Of a stretch of 64,000 nt of DNA, positions 36,857-48,513 are shown piece by piece. This DNA comes from Calycina herbarum (taxonomy: Eukaryota; Ascomycota; Leotiomycetes; Helotiales; Pezizellaceae), in assembly GCA_001414485.1 (NCBI GenBank), contig LLEY01000099.1, forward strand, positions 62,001 to 126,000, written 5' to 3'. A model generated the notes under the pieces. That model made no database searches. It had not been told where the DNA came from and saw only the letters and a program-made list of their open reading frames with translations. The translations under genes and the position numbers were made by a program. Every line of letters begins with the position of its first letter. The stretch's first letter is position 1.

Positions 36857-37624
36857 TTCGGCGCAAATGAGGGGCAGTAGAGTTTGAAATTCGGGTGTAT
36901 CGTTATCGCAGAAGATGGTGAACAGGAGAGAACAAAGGGGTTATGTTTGATGAAGTGATCATGTAGACAAGATATGTTCAATAGAAGTCTAAAGAGCCGA
37001 CAGTAAAAAGTTTTGGAGATAAAAGATGTAAGAAGAAGTAGTTCTGTGGTGGGGCACGAGCATTGGAGCTTCACCTCTGTAGCGGAAAAGAGTTCGCCGA
37101 CTGCTCCAGCCACAATAAATTCGCCAAGAACTTCCCTCAAAGTGGCGGGACCGCTATAACAGAAATTCACCCCTGGACTTAGGGTAGGATTTCACAACAA
37201 CGCTGGACTTGAATTCCCTAAAAACTAGGATTACTACTAACTAGTCAATTCTGCTTCTATCTGTATTTTTATTTTTTATATTTTTTTAAATACCTAGTTG
37301 CGTGAAGATGCCACCATGAGTAGGTTGTAGGTAACCTTGTGAACAACCTGGAAACGTCGCAATTTGTTCCTCCACCAAAAGACTAGTTAGTAGAATAGCG
37401 AAAATTTATTGGAAAAATACCCCAAAAAAATCTAGAATTAAACTTTAATTGCTGATGAATAATTTAACAGAGTTGCATTTATTTTAATCACTACGTTGTG
37501 GTTCTATTTCCATTTTTGGAGGGAACAATTTAGGAAGTTTTTTCCGTCCCTGTAGTGGTAACCAACCTACTGAGCCTACTTGTCGTCAACAATATTAACA
37601 ACAATTTCCAGCACAAAACACCAA
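36857..37624. other. divergent promoter spacer with a small inverted-repeat element
   Basis: Shared upstream region of the Rpc31 gene and the ankyrin-repeat gene. It contains a small element bounded by CTACTAACTAGTC (37234-37246) and its exact reverse complement (37381-37393). AT-rich tracts lie inside and after it. Confidence 0.5.
37234..37393. mobile_element. 160-bp MITE-like element with 13-bp inverted ends
   Basis: Perfect 13-bp terminal inverted repeats (CTACTAACTAGTC / GACTAGTTAGTAG) enclose AT-rich, non-coding sequence. If the ends are counted as CTAACTAGTC, both sides are flanked by TA, which would fit a Tc1/mariner-type insertion, but the TA is part of the inverted repeat so this is ambiguous. 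Confidence 0.45.
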
Positions 37625-39406
37625 ATGAATGCACAAGCAAATTTCCAGCTGCCAGATGAGTATGCACGAACATTCCCCACAAGAAGCTCTAGAGGACCTC
37701 ACGGAGAATCTGCCTCGATGAAGGCCGCCGCAAATCCAGATCCTCGGGTTCTTTGCGCGGTTCTAGCCTTGCGAAGGGATCCGGGAAATACAACACAAGA
37801 AGAAAGTAAGGATATATATGTTCCTTCTGAAGAACTGAACGACACCTTCGGGTCCAATAGTGTGATTGACTGGCCTGGACAAATCGGCCAGGACCCGATA
37901 AACACGCCTCTTCTCCAGGCCACCCGTTCTCAGCTCCTTCAAAATATCAATCTGTTACTTGAAGCTGGAGCAAATCCCAACGGCATTGACATCCAATCCC
38001 TTGAGTCTGCCCAAGCCCTGTTTCTACGATTTCGCCCTCGCCTTCCCGACTATGTTGATATTGACGGCGACGTTGCAGATAGAAAAACAATCCTTGATTG
38101 CATCAACCTCTCCCAAAATGCAGCAATTACGACCGAAGAAATCAAACAGAGGAGTGGAGCTCACACGCCTTTCTGGATGCTTGCGAATGTAGTGCCTATA
38201 GACATATATCCCAAAGGTGATGAAATGCACTCGCTTATAGCTGCCGCAAGACAGCCCTCAACTCAGATATTGGATAGACTGGTTGAAGCGGGAGCTGATA
38301 TGTCGAGCTGGGTTTCAAGCCTGGAGTTCGATCCGAAGTCCCCAACACCCTCTGGTCTAGCTATTACGAGTCCTTTGCATGCTGCCGTAGAGGTCGGAAA
38401 TGAGAACATGATAAAACATCTCCTCTCTCGAGGGTTCAATACCAATTTTATCCCACTAAGCAACCCGCTATCTTGTTTGAGTCCTCTGATGAGCACCCTC
38501 CTCATTTCCGAACCTAAATCAGAAGCGGATATTGAAATGGAGAATACAGCTTCTATTCCCAAACTCCCCACAACATTCAACCTCTCCGCCTATACTGCTC
38601 TCAGCACACACCCTTCCACCAGCCTCACGTTGAGTTCTCCAATTATTTCAATTCACCCTTTCCATCTCGCTTCCGCACACGTATCACTTCCCCTATTCCA
38701 ACACATAGTCGCTACGCTCCCTATCTCACCAAACTACATCCCTTCCACAGCACTGGGACACACCATTCTCCACATAGCCTGCCTCCCACCCTCCGCTTCA
38801 CACATCAAAACTGGTTCTGTAGGCGTCAATCTCTCCATTCTAGATACGAGAGAAATAACCTATCCGCGCTGTCGACCATCAAGACCTCGTTCTCTCTCCG
38901 GGAATTCCCCCATTCCAACAAACAAAGAATTATCCATCTACTTCCCTTCCCAAACCGAGCTCCTTAATTTCTTCATCACCGAACTCGGAATGAAAGTCTC
39001 AGAGCAAGATACATATGGCAACACAGCATTACATTACCTCGCTTCTCACTCACTTGTTAATACATCTGCTGTAGAGTTATTACATTCAGCTGAAGATGGG
39101 GAGAGGACATGGAGAGAGGTGAAGAATGATTGGGGATATACTGCTGAAGCTCTGATGAATGAATCTGAAGTCCAGATAAGCACTGGTTGGTCTAAAAATC
39201 AAGTCAGCGATGAGATCGAGGAATGGTGGCAAAGAAAATTGGCTGTTGAAGAAGGGAAGAAACGAGATTGTTCAGCAAGAGGTGTTCGTGGTCGTGGACG
39301 GGGTCGGGGAGTTGGGAGAGGAGGAGATCGTTGTGGGGAATGTGGTAAGAAGAATAATTGGCAGGAACTTGAGAAATTTCCTTATCATGTTCCTGCTAAA
39401 TTTTAG
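37625..39406 (+). CDS. ankyrin-repeat protein
   Basis: Single exon of 593 residues from the ATG at 37625; upstream in-frame codons include only a TTG start. Ankyrin-type units are visible: around 125 (LLQNINLLLEAGANPNGID), 205-220 (SLIAAARQPSTQILDRLVEAGAD), 250-275 (SPLHAAVEVGNENMIKHLLSR), 380-400 (GHTILHIACLP) and 470-490 (YGNTALHYLASHS). Between them are long non-repeat segments. The C terminus is Gly/Arg-rich (RGRGRGRGVGRGG) and followed by a short CGECGKKNNW stretch. Such proteins act as binding scaffolds; the partner cannot be read from the sequence, and no enzyme domain is seen. Confidence 0.8.
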   Translation: MNAQANFQLPDEYARTFPTRSSRGPHGESASMKAAANPDPRVLCAVLALRRDPGNTTQEESKDIYVPSEELNDTFGSNSVIDWPGQIGQDPINTPLLQATRSQLLQNINLLLEAGANPNGIDIQSLESAQALFLRFRPRLPDYVDIDGDVADRKTILDCINLSQNAAITTEEIKQRSGAHTPFWMLANVVPIDIYPKGDEMHSLIAAARQPSTQILDRLVEAGADMSSWVSSLEFDPKSPTPSGLAITSPLHAAVEVGNENMIKHLLSRGFNTNFIPLSNPLSCLSPLMSTLLISEPKSEADIEMENTASIPKLPTTFNLSAYTALSTHPSTSLTLSSPIISIHPFHLASAHVSLPLFQHIVATLPISPNYIPSTALGHTILHIACLPPSASHIKTGSVGVNLSILDTREITYPRCRPSRPRSLSGNSPIPTNKELSIYFPSQTELLNFFITELGMKVSEQDTYGNTALHYLASHSLVNTSAVELLHSAEDGERTWREVKNDWGYTAEALMNESEVQISTGWSKNQVSDEIEEWWQRKLAVEEGKKRDCSARGVRGRGRGRGVGRGGDRCGECGKKNNWQELEKFPYHVPAKF

Positions 39407-41020
39407 TGAAAGAGGGAGACTTTCTTTTGGGTATACTTGCTTTATTGAGCGATGAGCGGAAAGGTCAAGGGAAATTCCTTTTCAAGAAATGTAAGGGATG
39501 GTATACATTTGTTAGATGAAATATCATATATCCCCACTTTCTATTTTAGCTGTGTATAGCATGGGAAACAGGTGTTCGCCGTTCACAGCTCAGATCTCTT
39601 GTTCAGCGTGACCCTAGGGAGCTTGTGAAATGGAGAAAGCCTACTGTTGGGACGCTTGATGAATGCAAAATGCCTTATTGAATGAGATGGAGGTGAGATG
39701 GCCAGGCGACACATCCTCCGAGGTGAAAATAGCATCTTGACATTCCAAGAACATGTTCCTGGGGGTTTTTACCTCCTGATTTTTTGGGATTGGAGGGGGA
39801 GTTCTTTGAAGTAGTATGAAGTCTAAATATTCCAATTCCTCTTCCTTTGATTCCTGTGCCATGCTTGTTTGTTTGTTTGCTTCGATTGCAACTTGTTCAA
39901 ACTTAAACTACCTGAGCGTACACCATGAATTTTGTATCTCTTGAGCTGAGAAAAATGTGATTGGATCTCCGATAATCGGGCTGTTATTCCAGGAGGTTGG
40001 GAGAAATTTTGATATTCCTACCCTCGTCTTGTCTAAGTCTTTTGAATAAGCTGCCAGTAAGCCACAAGTAAGCTAGTAAGCCAAGCAACATTTGGGGGCC
40101 AAAAAGGGTTGCGAGTAAGCCAAGCATTAAGTTTGGGGGCCAAAAGGAGAGCCACGAGTAAGCCCTTTCAACATGGAGTAGGCCAACCAATTCTGTTTGG
40201 GGGTTTAGGGGCTAAAAAAGGGGGATAGTTTTCCGCGGAAATTGTTTTTGGGAATGGTTCGAGTTTACATCCAGCATGTTCTTCATGGATGACTTCGTGT
40301 TGAAGGTGATAATTACATGGTTGTTCAATTTTGATTTGGTAATTGGAAGCAAGTGAGATTTGATGTTACCTGAGTTGAAAATGTTTGAGGAAAGAAAGCT
40401 GAGGTTCCACTTCTCAGTGTCACGACAGCGGGGAAGTGAAAGTAACTTTCTTTGTTAGGTATAATGCTTTGTGATCTATGCTGTAGCTAACAAATAGACA
40501 AACTTACTATATTCAAAAATAGAATAGATAGCTATATAACATCTGCAAGCACAGAGGTAACGACATCTCAATCTACATCTGCTCTCTCCTTCGATATATA
40601 TCCCATATCCGACCCATGTAGCTAAGTACGAAAAATATCATCCAGACGCTGGGTATATTTGAATCAACTTCAAGTAGCAAAAAAACCCACCCGCCCCCAG
40701 TCCAACCCCAATTTCCCAATCCCAACCCAAGTCCAGCTCCATACCAGTAAAATTAGTGGGGATTCTTAAAAACACAAAGAGTCTGCCAATCTCATGAGAA
40801 ATCTGGTCTTGTGGCTTAATCTTGTAATGAAATCCCTATGTAGCGCCCCCGGAGCTCCATATATAAAAGAGAGAAAGGAAAATATGTCGTTTGTCGTGAG
40901 ACCCTCGTTTGTAAAGAGTAAATCGTATGACGTCGCCGCGTCTATTCTGATGCTTACATATCCATCATAGTCCATCGTGGTGGTCGGCTTTTGTTCCTGG
41001 TAAAGTAATCCGTATACGGC
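39407..41020. other. intergenic with a tandem repeat; no supported gene
   Basis: Convergent spacer of 1.6 kb. A minus-strand ATG frame of 73 codons (39641-39862) begins with an acidic stretch but has no recognisable domain and is not called. A diverged tandem repeat occupies about 40040-40220. The last part (40560-41020) is the 3' flank of the RBR gene. Confidence 0.5.
40040..40220. repeat. diverged tandem repeat, about 45-50-bp unit
   Basis: Words such as AGTAAGCCAAGCA and TTTGGGGGCCAAAA recur three to four times with small changes (for example around 40080, 40110-40145 and 40155-40205). It looks like a decayed minisatellite. Confidence 0.65.
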
Positions 41021-43159
41021 CTACTCAACAACAGACTCTAGTTTATCCTCTGCAGGAGCCGGTTGAGGCCATTCAACTGGAACCATTGGTCCGTATTTGA
41101 CGTTGTTCTGAGCCTCCAATTTCTTCCTCATGATCTCTTCTGTGATGTCCCATCTTAACCTCAGCTTGGCCCGGCGAGCTTGGAAGAGGTTGAAGAATTC
41201 ATCTTCTTCGTCTGTAAAACTCTCGGCTAATATTTCTAACTCTTGATCTTGTTTCTTTCCCAACTTGTGAATTTCTTCATCCTGGCGGGCAACAAGTTGC
41301 TCCATTTGTTTGGCTTGCTTATCTCGCATGACGTTGATTTTGCTTTGGTGTAAACGTTGCAAATCATCGCGCATTCTGTACTGTTGGCCAAGTTCTCGGA
41401 GGTCTCGTTCGGTAACAACTCTCGCTGGATTTGAGCCACTTTCAGTTCGCCCAATACCCTCGCAATACGCTTCCATGTGCCTCAGTCGTATCCTTACACT
41501 TCTTTCAGCCTGCTTGTGTGTTGAACGCAGTTCCATCTCAGCTGCCACTTGACGATCCTCTAGATGTGCTGAAGTTTTTGCATGTCGCTCCTTCATCTTG
41601 GAAAACATCTCACCATATCGATCCAATACAGCGAGTTTGAGTTTGGAATGGCGCGTCCACATGATCCACCTCATTTTCCTCTCGAAAAGGGTGAACCGGT
41701 CCCGTTCGTTGATTTGTCGAGCTCTCAGCGCATTCAATTCCCGGGATGCTAACGTCCTCTTCTCGGCAGCAGCCTTTTCCGCGGCTTCGATTCGTTCCTC
41801 TTCCTCTCTTGCGGCCTTTTCCTTTTCCAGCTGTTCCATACGTGCCTCCTCTTCCAACCTACGACGCTCCAATTCCTCTTCGCCACTGCAATAGTTTGGA
41901 CATCCCACAATCTGGTCCCAAACTGCGCCACATATGTAGCAAAACTGGGCTTTGCATCGACAAGTAATATGGCTGCAGCCTTGTGACAGCTCGACCAAGT
42001 TTCTACACTTGTAGCACCGTCTCCACCCCGACTTTTCGCCCATTTTTAGTACCATTTCTAGCTCCCAGTCCGCCGGACAGTCTTGACCAAACCCATGGGT
42101 CGCACGCTTGCACGTTGAACAAGCCCGTTCTTGACATCTCGGACATGCCACCTCGAATGGATATTTGGGATCGATTTTGGCTCGCCTTGGTATAAATTCG
42201 CCACATGCAGTGTTCGGACAAAATATTCGGGACTCCCATGGGGTGCTGAATTGTACCACACTCTTGATAAACACAGACTGATCGTCCCTCGTTAAAACCG
42301 ATTTGATCGTGTCACCGGGGACGGGCTGCGTGCAGCATCGTGGAGGCATTTTGGACTCATCATTCATGGATTGTGTGAGCAGGACTCGCAAGCACTCATC
42401 ACAGTATCTGTGCATGCAAGGCAATGTGTTTAGTGTCTTGCTCCCATCGAAATCTTCTCGGCAGCATACACAAGAACTACAGTCAGTTAGCAATTCCATC
42501 TTCAACTAGCCTGGCGCCTCTACTCACTTGGTGCTCTGGGAACATGTACTGCCCCTCCGAAGTCGAAACAGACTCCGACTGCTCTTTTTGATGCCATTTT
42601 TGATACTGGTGTATGATTTCCTGGTCGAGACAGAAAACAGAGACCCTTCTCGCTCTGCTGGCGGCATGATTGAGATTGAGAACCTCTGGGTATTGTCCGT
42701 CTCCCCGGTCTGCTCCAAATATTTGCCATATTCCGAGAATGAGAGGCTCCTCCTCGAAGATGGCCTTTGTTCTTGTGAGAATCCTTCTGCATTATCGACT
42801 TGTTCGTAGGAGGACCTTGATGACTGTGTTTCTTGGGAATCCCAAGAGCCCGTTTTGGTATGGTTGGAGAAATCCGACTCGGACAGACTCGATAAGGCGA
42901 AGCCATCCCTCGCGGACTCTGGCCTTGTCGTCGTTATACCTAGATTTTCTGCTTCCAACACGAGAATAGCATGAACCAAGGCTTCTGTTTGGTGGTCGCT
43001 AAGCTGTAGTACATCGCGGATATAGTCTTGATCGTTGTATTCGATACGCTCGTCATATTTGATTTGGCCGGATGCGACTGCAGATGCTTCGGGGGTTTGA
43101 GACAGGTCTACCAGCGAGGAGTTCCGCAGCGGCAGTGCCTGCACGGGAGCCATCATCAT
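41021..43159 (-). CDS. RBR-type (RING-IBR-RING) E3 ubiquitin ligase
   Basis: Two certain exons (43159-42528 and 42476-41021, 51-nt intron) encode 695 residues from the first in-frame ATG; the frame stays open upstream to at least 43393, and a TTTGCAG acceptor near 43368 suggests a further 5' exon. After a Ser/His-rich region comes RING1 (CVCCREDF...CMHRYCDECL), an IBR (CPNTACGEF...CPRCQERACSTC) and RING2 (CYKCRNLVELSQGCSHITCRC..FCYICG), where the Cys of GCSHITC region is the likely catalytic site. About 270 residues of Glu/Lys/Arg-rich coiled coil follow, an extended tail found in several filamentous-fungal RBR proteins. It should pass ubiquitin from an E2 to a substrate; the substrate is unknown. 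Confidence 0.82.
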
Positions 43160-45376
43160 GAGGCCTGTTGGTATCTCGCTGTCGACATCCGAACGAGTGA
43201 GGGCAAAGTGAGGAGGGTGATAGTGAGGATGTCGATGTCGAGAGGGTTTGTTATCGTGATGATGCAGTGCAGGTGGTGCACGTTCTGTCGGGGGGCTAGA
43301 AGTGGGTACAAGTACAGGAAGGATGCGATCCTGGTAGATTGCTGGGATTCGTGCAGAAGATGATCTGCAAACATGATATCGATAGTGATACAAGTGATTG
43401 ATTAGAGAGGGAAGAAAAAACAGAGAAAAACACTCCCAAATACTGCATGAAAATGATAGAAATACAATTAGGGAGTAAAGAGAAGAACAACGAGTTGCTC
43501 CATGAAAAGGGAGTTGATTCGCTTAAGCCCTCGTTGTGGCGGGAGGTTTGTATAACCCCTATAAACAAACAAATAGTGTGTTACCACTTGCCTACTAATA
43601 CCTACAACTAGTAATTCATCAACTAGGAAGAAACCTCCCATGGTTAGTTACACTCTTGGCCATTAAACACCTCCTTCAGTTTGCGGAACTGTTGCGGAAT
43701 GCCTCATCCACGACCCATATAATTTACTTTGATCGACAGTTGTCTTATAATTCCCCGAGTTCACGTCTTCTTCTTTTTCTCCTAGAGCAAGCCATAAGCC
43801 ATCAAGCCATCAAGTTCTATCCCGGTCGTCAATGGCGCGCGCGTGGTCGTATCACTAGGTCCGGCGGTGATTTGTCTTGACTTGACAAACCTTCTCTCGG
43901 GAATCTTTTCTTGATGCCTGTCAAGCACTTGCCTTTTTTGGAAATTTATCACGATGCGAGCCAATGGAAAACGACCACAGACTTTTCTTCATTTACAAGC
44001 TTCAATCTGCTCCTGTCGCGTACCCCTTTCCAGATTCATGCCTAGCCTCCGATCGACAACCTCAGGACGGATATACTTAGTTCACAACCTTTTCCACAAC
44101 AACCTTCAATGGTAAGGTAAGATAAAACACCAAAATTCCAAACATCATTGCATCAAACAGGTCCACATCTTCGGCCTTCAGCCTCCCCAAAAGCAGCTAC
44201 AGACCAATACTGACCGCCTCTGGTCCAACCATCGTGGGATGGCTTTCCCTCAAAAGCAAGCGGGGAGAGTCAAACGTCATTACGGGAAGGAAGCGTGGCC
44301 CCAAAAGTCCCCGAAAGTAACCCGAATCGATTATTTGGGGGACACTTGAGCATAAAGTCATGCATAAGCACTAACGCCAACTTTATAAATTAGTACGTTT
44401 ACTAACATAATACTGCGGTTAATAAGATATACACCAAAACCTAACTTACATTTATACTAAGTCTGTGTACAACTTCATTTTATTATAACTCTTATAAACC
44501 ATAACGCTCTTTAATTTTAAAATAAGTTATAATATTGTTATATATATAGTCTAGAGAGACAATGTATTAACTAATAAACATCAATTGATATTATGTTAAA
44601 AAGTTATATATACCCCTTATAGAGTTATAGCTGCACACTTGGTACAAGCAAGACTTGCCGTAGCTGCCCCGCTCTTTATATGGCTTCCACCAATTAGAAA
44701 GTGTCCCCCAAATAATCGATTCCAAAACACTATTTCCATAGAGTACAACAAACCCCCTCATATAAACACAGAAACAGACACAGGACAATTACCCATTAAA
44801 TGTCAAATTCTTCAAACCCTCATCATTCCTAGAGCGAACAGGAAGGTCTGAGAGAATCATCCACACGTTTGGGTAGATGTAAGGGTCAAGTACTTACATT
44901 AATCTTCAGCAAAGGGTGCTCTTATTTCCGACCTCATGATGGATGAGCGTTGTCAAAGCAAATCGTCTGTGTGTGTCCACTACCTGTGGTAGTATCCACT
45001 CTTTCTAGCTTAGTAAGTGGGTGGGGGAATGTCCGAGCCGAGGCGTTCGAGGTTCTAGAAGCGTGCTTCAGATAAGCTTTAGGCCCTGGAGATCGGAGGA
45101 TTTTTCAGCACGGCATTTCGATTTCTCCCAAATCTGCCCAGGCAAAAGGTTATTCATATTCTATGTGATGATCCCAATGGCAATGTGAACAGGAATGTAG
45201 GAAGTCCTTCGTAAATTCATTACAGAGCAACCAACTGACGACTTCCGCTCCAGAAAAATGGGGTATAAAGCAAACTCGCTTCAGACATCCCTCTCAGCCG
45301 ATTCTTCCCCACTTCCCCATAAATCCCTCCCGATATCTCGACCTGTATCCCCTCAAAAACAAAAGAAACAAAACTT
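43160..45376. other. RBR upstream region and AT-rich spacer
   Basis: The first 400 bp may include the missing 5' exon and promoter of the RBR gene. From about 44340 to 44640 the DNA is strongly AT-rich with many TTATA/TATAA words, which could be an RIP-affected or relic repeat. Small frames on both strands have no known domain. Confidence 0.5.
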
Positions 45377-48300
45377 CTAAACCTCCTTAACAAACCCCAC
45401 CTCAACAACTCTCTCAGTCTCCACCCTCAAATTTGCAATCTTACTCCTAGTATTCTCTCTCATCCACAAAAATGCACTCAAAGTCCCACGTCTTAACCAT
45501 CCACTCCCATGTCTAATCCTCATTTGTTCCTTTCCAATGATATACAAAACTCTTTGGTTATAAGCTTGTTCCAAGATTCTAAGATCCTCCGAGATCTTTT
45601 TGTCGATTTCGTCTTGTTGTAATTGCGTGAGTTTTTCAGGGTAGGTGGGATGATCGCTATTTGGTGTCGAGGAGTCGTGGATAGAAGAGGGATATGAGAT
45701 AGGGCGGTCTGGCAAAGGGAGCGAGGATTTTGTGATGAAGGTGCGGAGTTGGGTGCAGATTAGAGAGGCGAGGTCGGGTGTTATTACTTCGTCCATGTAG
45801 CCGTGGCGGACGATTAGGCTATTGGATTTGGAGTTAGTATGAAAAGAGATGGAAGTAGCACATCTCCCGAGACTATGGGCACATTCTCTCTCCGCCTTGA
45901 GAAAGCAAAAGGGAACATGTCTCAGAACTCCCAAGACAAACAAGAAATAGAGGAAGAAAACAAAACTTACCGATAACAATTCGGAATAGCAAGTCTCGAA
46001 ACGCTGTATCTCTCCTCAGGAGCCACACTAGGCGTTTCAAGCGGCCTCAAATGAAAGAATACCATCACATCTGGCGCAGCAACCAACTTAGCCAAAAACT
46101 GACTGAAAATAGGCGGTGTAGTCTCCCCCGCCTTATCAAAGAAAATCCCAAGGCCTTTGATAGTACTCAGTGTCTCCCCCCCAAAAACATCCGTTAATTT
46201 CAAATAGCCATCCTCATCAGCTTTAACGAGGTGGGAAGTTGGGAAACGGTCAGAGGCTTCAGCTTCCCATTGTTGTTCTTTTCCGAATCGCCAGAGGATG
46301 AGGATGCAGGTTAAGACTGCAGAGAGAATCAGTGTGAACCAGGCTCCGTCGGGAACCTTTACGAGCGAGGAGGAGAGGTAAAGACCATCGAGGCAAGCTA
46401 TGGTTAACCAGGGGAAGAAGACGAGGTAGGGGCTTCGGCGCCAGACTATTAGGGCTGCGAGGCCGACCATGCAGGAGTCAAAGAAAGTGACAAACATGAC
46501 GCAGACACTGGGTGATGATTAGTAACTGTATGTATTCAATGGATCAGAGAGCGTTGGTGAGACGTACCCGTAAGCATTCCCGAGAGTAGTGGTCTAGAAG
46601 ATGTGGTTAGTTTTGTAAGATAAGCCTAGCGGGGAGACTCACATTATTTGCAATTGCAGCTGCCGCAACACTTCCAATCATAAGAAGCCAATTTACAAGT
46701 GGGACATAAAGTTGACCATGGAAGATTTTTGAAGTATGCACCACCTTAATTTGAGGAAAGTAAGATAACTTCATAACTTGAGCCATAAGCTAGAAGAAAA
46801 ATCAGAAGTTATCCTCATATCAGAAGTATAAACAACACTTACCTGAAACGTGGCTGTGATAATAGCCTGAGAAGCAACAACAGCAGCCAAAATTGCAATT
46901 ACCAACGACGGATATAGCATTCCTGGAGGTGCGGAGTTGTAAAATGGGTTCGTATATGCACCCAGGTGGTCCTTGATATAAGCAGCTTGACCAATGTATG
47001 CCAAAAGTAGACATGGGAAAGCATAGCAGAACCAGGAAAGTTGAATGGCCTTGCGACTGAAAGCGCCCAAGTCCGCGAAAAGAGCTTCGACTCCTGTGAA
47101 AGCTAAAAGGATACCACCAAGCATTCTCCAGGCTGTTGTTTTACGCCGGATGAATAGATCTTGGAATCGTTAGTGACAATTCAATGCTATTGTTTTGAAT
47201 TAGAGGAGACTTACCAAAAGCATACCCAGGATTAAAAGCCTTCAACACAGAATGATCAAACTTGACCAAATTGTAGATCCCGAAGCTAGCATTGAATCCC
47301 AACCAAACAATAACAATAGGCGCAAACGCGCTTGCAAGCTTCGTAGTACCAAGGGGTTGAATCAGGAACAAAAGAATCAAGATCCCACAAGTCGCCCCGA
47401 CAACCACCGATTTAGAGATATCAGGTTTGACGACTTGAAGACCTTGAACTGCTCCGAGGACAGATTGGGCTGGTGTCAACACTCCATCCGACATGACCAT
47501 GGAAACAGCAAGAACACCGATGGTTTTGAGTAAGCCTTTAGCGAACTGGCTCTTTTCAATTCCAGAACGGACGTGTCGGTTTGCTTTGTAGAGGTCATTT
47601 GTTAAATGACGTTCCATTTTTATGAGTGATGCTTCTCGAGGATCACGTTTTGTGATATTGGCCTTAGAAGTTAATTAGTATTATTCAACGAGAATACATT
47701 CAAAATAACTCACATATCTGGACAAGAGAGAATAAGTGCTGAAAGTTCCACCCTCTCCATCGTTGTCGGCGTGTAAAATGATGAGGGTATATTTGATAGT
47801 CACCATTATCGTCAAAGACCACTTTTCAAAAGTCAATAGGCTGTTACATTGTTCGGGCTGTGACAAGTACTTACAATGATTGTTGACAAGACGCCAACCA
47901 AATCCTCATAAGAGGGCTCTTCGGTGAAAGTCGACGAAAACACATAGAGAGGACTAGTACCAATGTCTCCGTAAATGACTCCGATTGATTGGTAGGCTAG
48001 CCATAGAAGATATTTTCCAGAGAACACCTAACGAAGTAAAGTAAGTAAGAGTCATTCTAACTTTTGGCAAATGCCAGAGATCCGGTTGTTGCTCTCACAA
48101 CCAAGAAGTGTGCGAATTATCCGAGAATAGAAGATTTAGAATAACGAGAAACTCAATTCTTAATTGTTCTAGACCTCCCAACACGAGCATATTGAAGAAA
48201 TAAGGTAGAAAGGTGTCAGAGAACAATGACTGAGTTTCTCATCCAGTAGCTTCCAGCTAACGCGTGCTAGGATCAAATCGAGCAAGAAAAGTACCATCCG

Positions 48301-48513
48301 AAGACCAAAAACACATACCTGCTTCTTCTTAAAGTCTCCATCACGACGTAATCCCGAGTCCTCATCCTCTTTGTGGTGTTGGTACTCATGATCGGTACTT
48401 CGTAGACTCCGTCGATCTGTCGAAATAGCTCTGATCGGATAAACCCCACCAACATCATTACCGCTCGCATTCGATCTCACGGGACGTATATCCTCAATCT
48501 GGATGGTTGCCAT
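45377..48513 (-). CDS. HAK/KUP-type potassium transporter
   Basis: Nine exons (48513-48319, 48027-47875, 47821-47714, 47662-47215, 47159-46843, 46789-46643, 46593-46568, 46507-45971, 45818-45377) encode 790 residues, normal for fungal HAK1 proteins, high-affinity potassium uptake systems of the plasma membrane. The signature [14 protein letters not shown] lies at the start of the first membrane segment, followed by [14 protein letters not shown], the segment [17 protein letters not shown], and about a dozen hydrophobic helices; a hydrophilic C-terminal region of about 300 residues follows with the typical [12 protein letters not shown]. All exon joints keep the frame. Most introns are 48-60 nt, but intron 1 is 291 nt and intron 8 is 152 nt. 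Expected to be induced by potassium starvation; no control site was identified. Confidence 0.92.

Noticed and set aside
40040..40220. Repeat array considered as a CRISPR array
   Set aside because: Units are diverged and contiguous without unique spacers, and the genome is eukaryotic.
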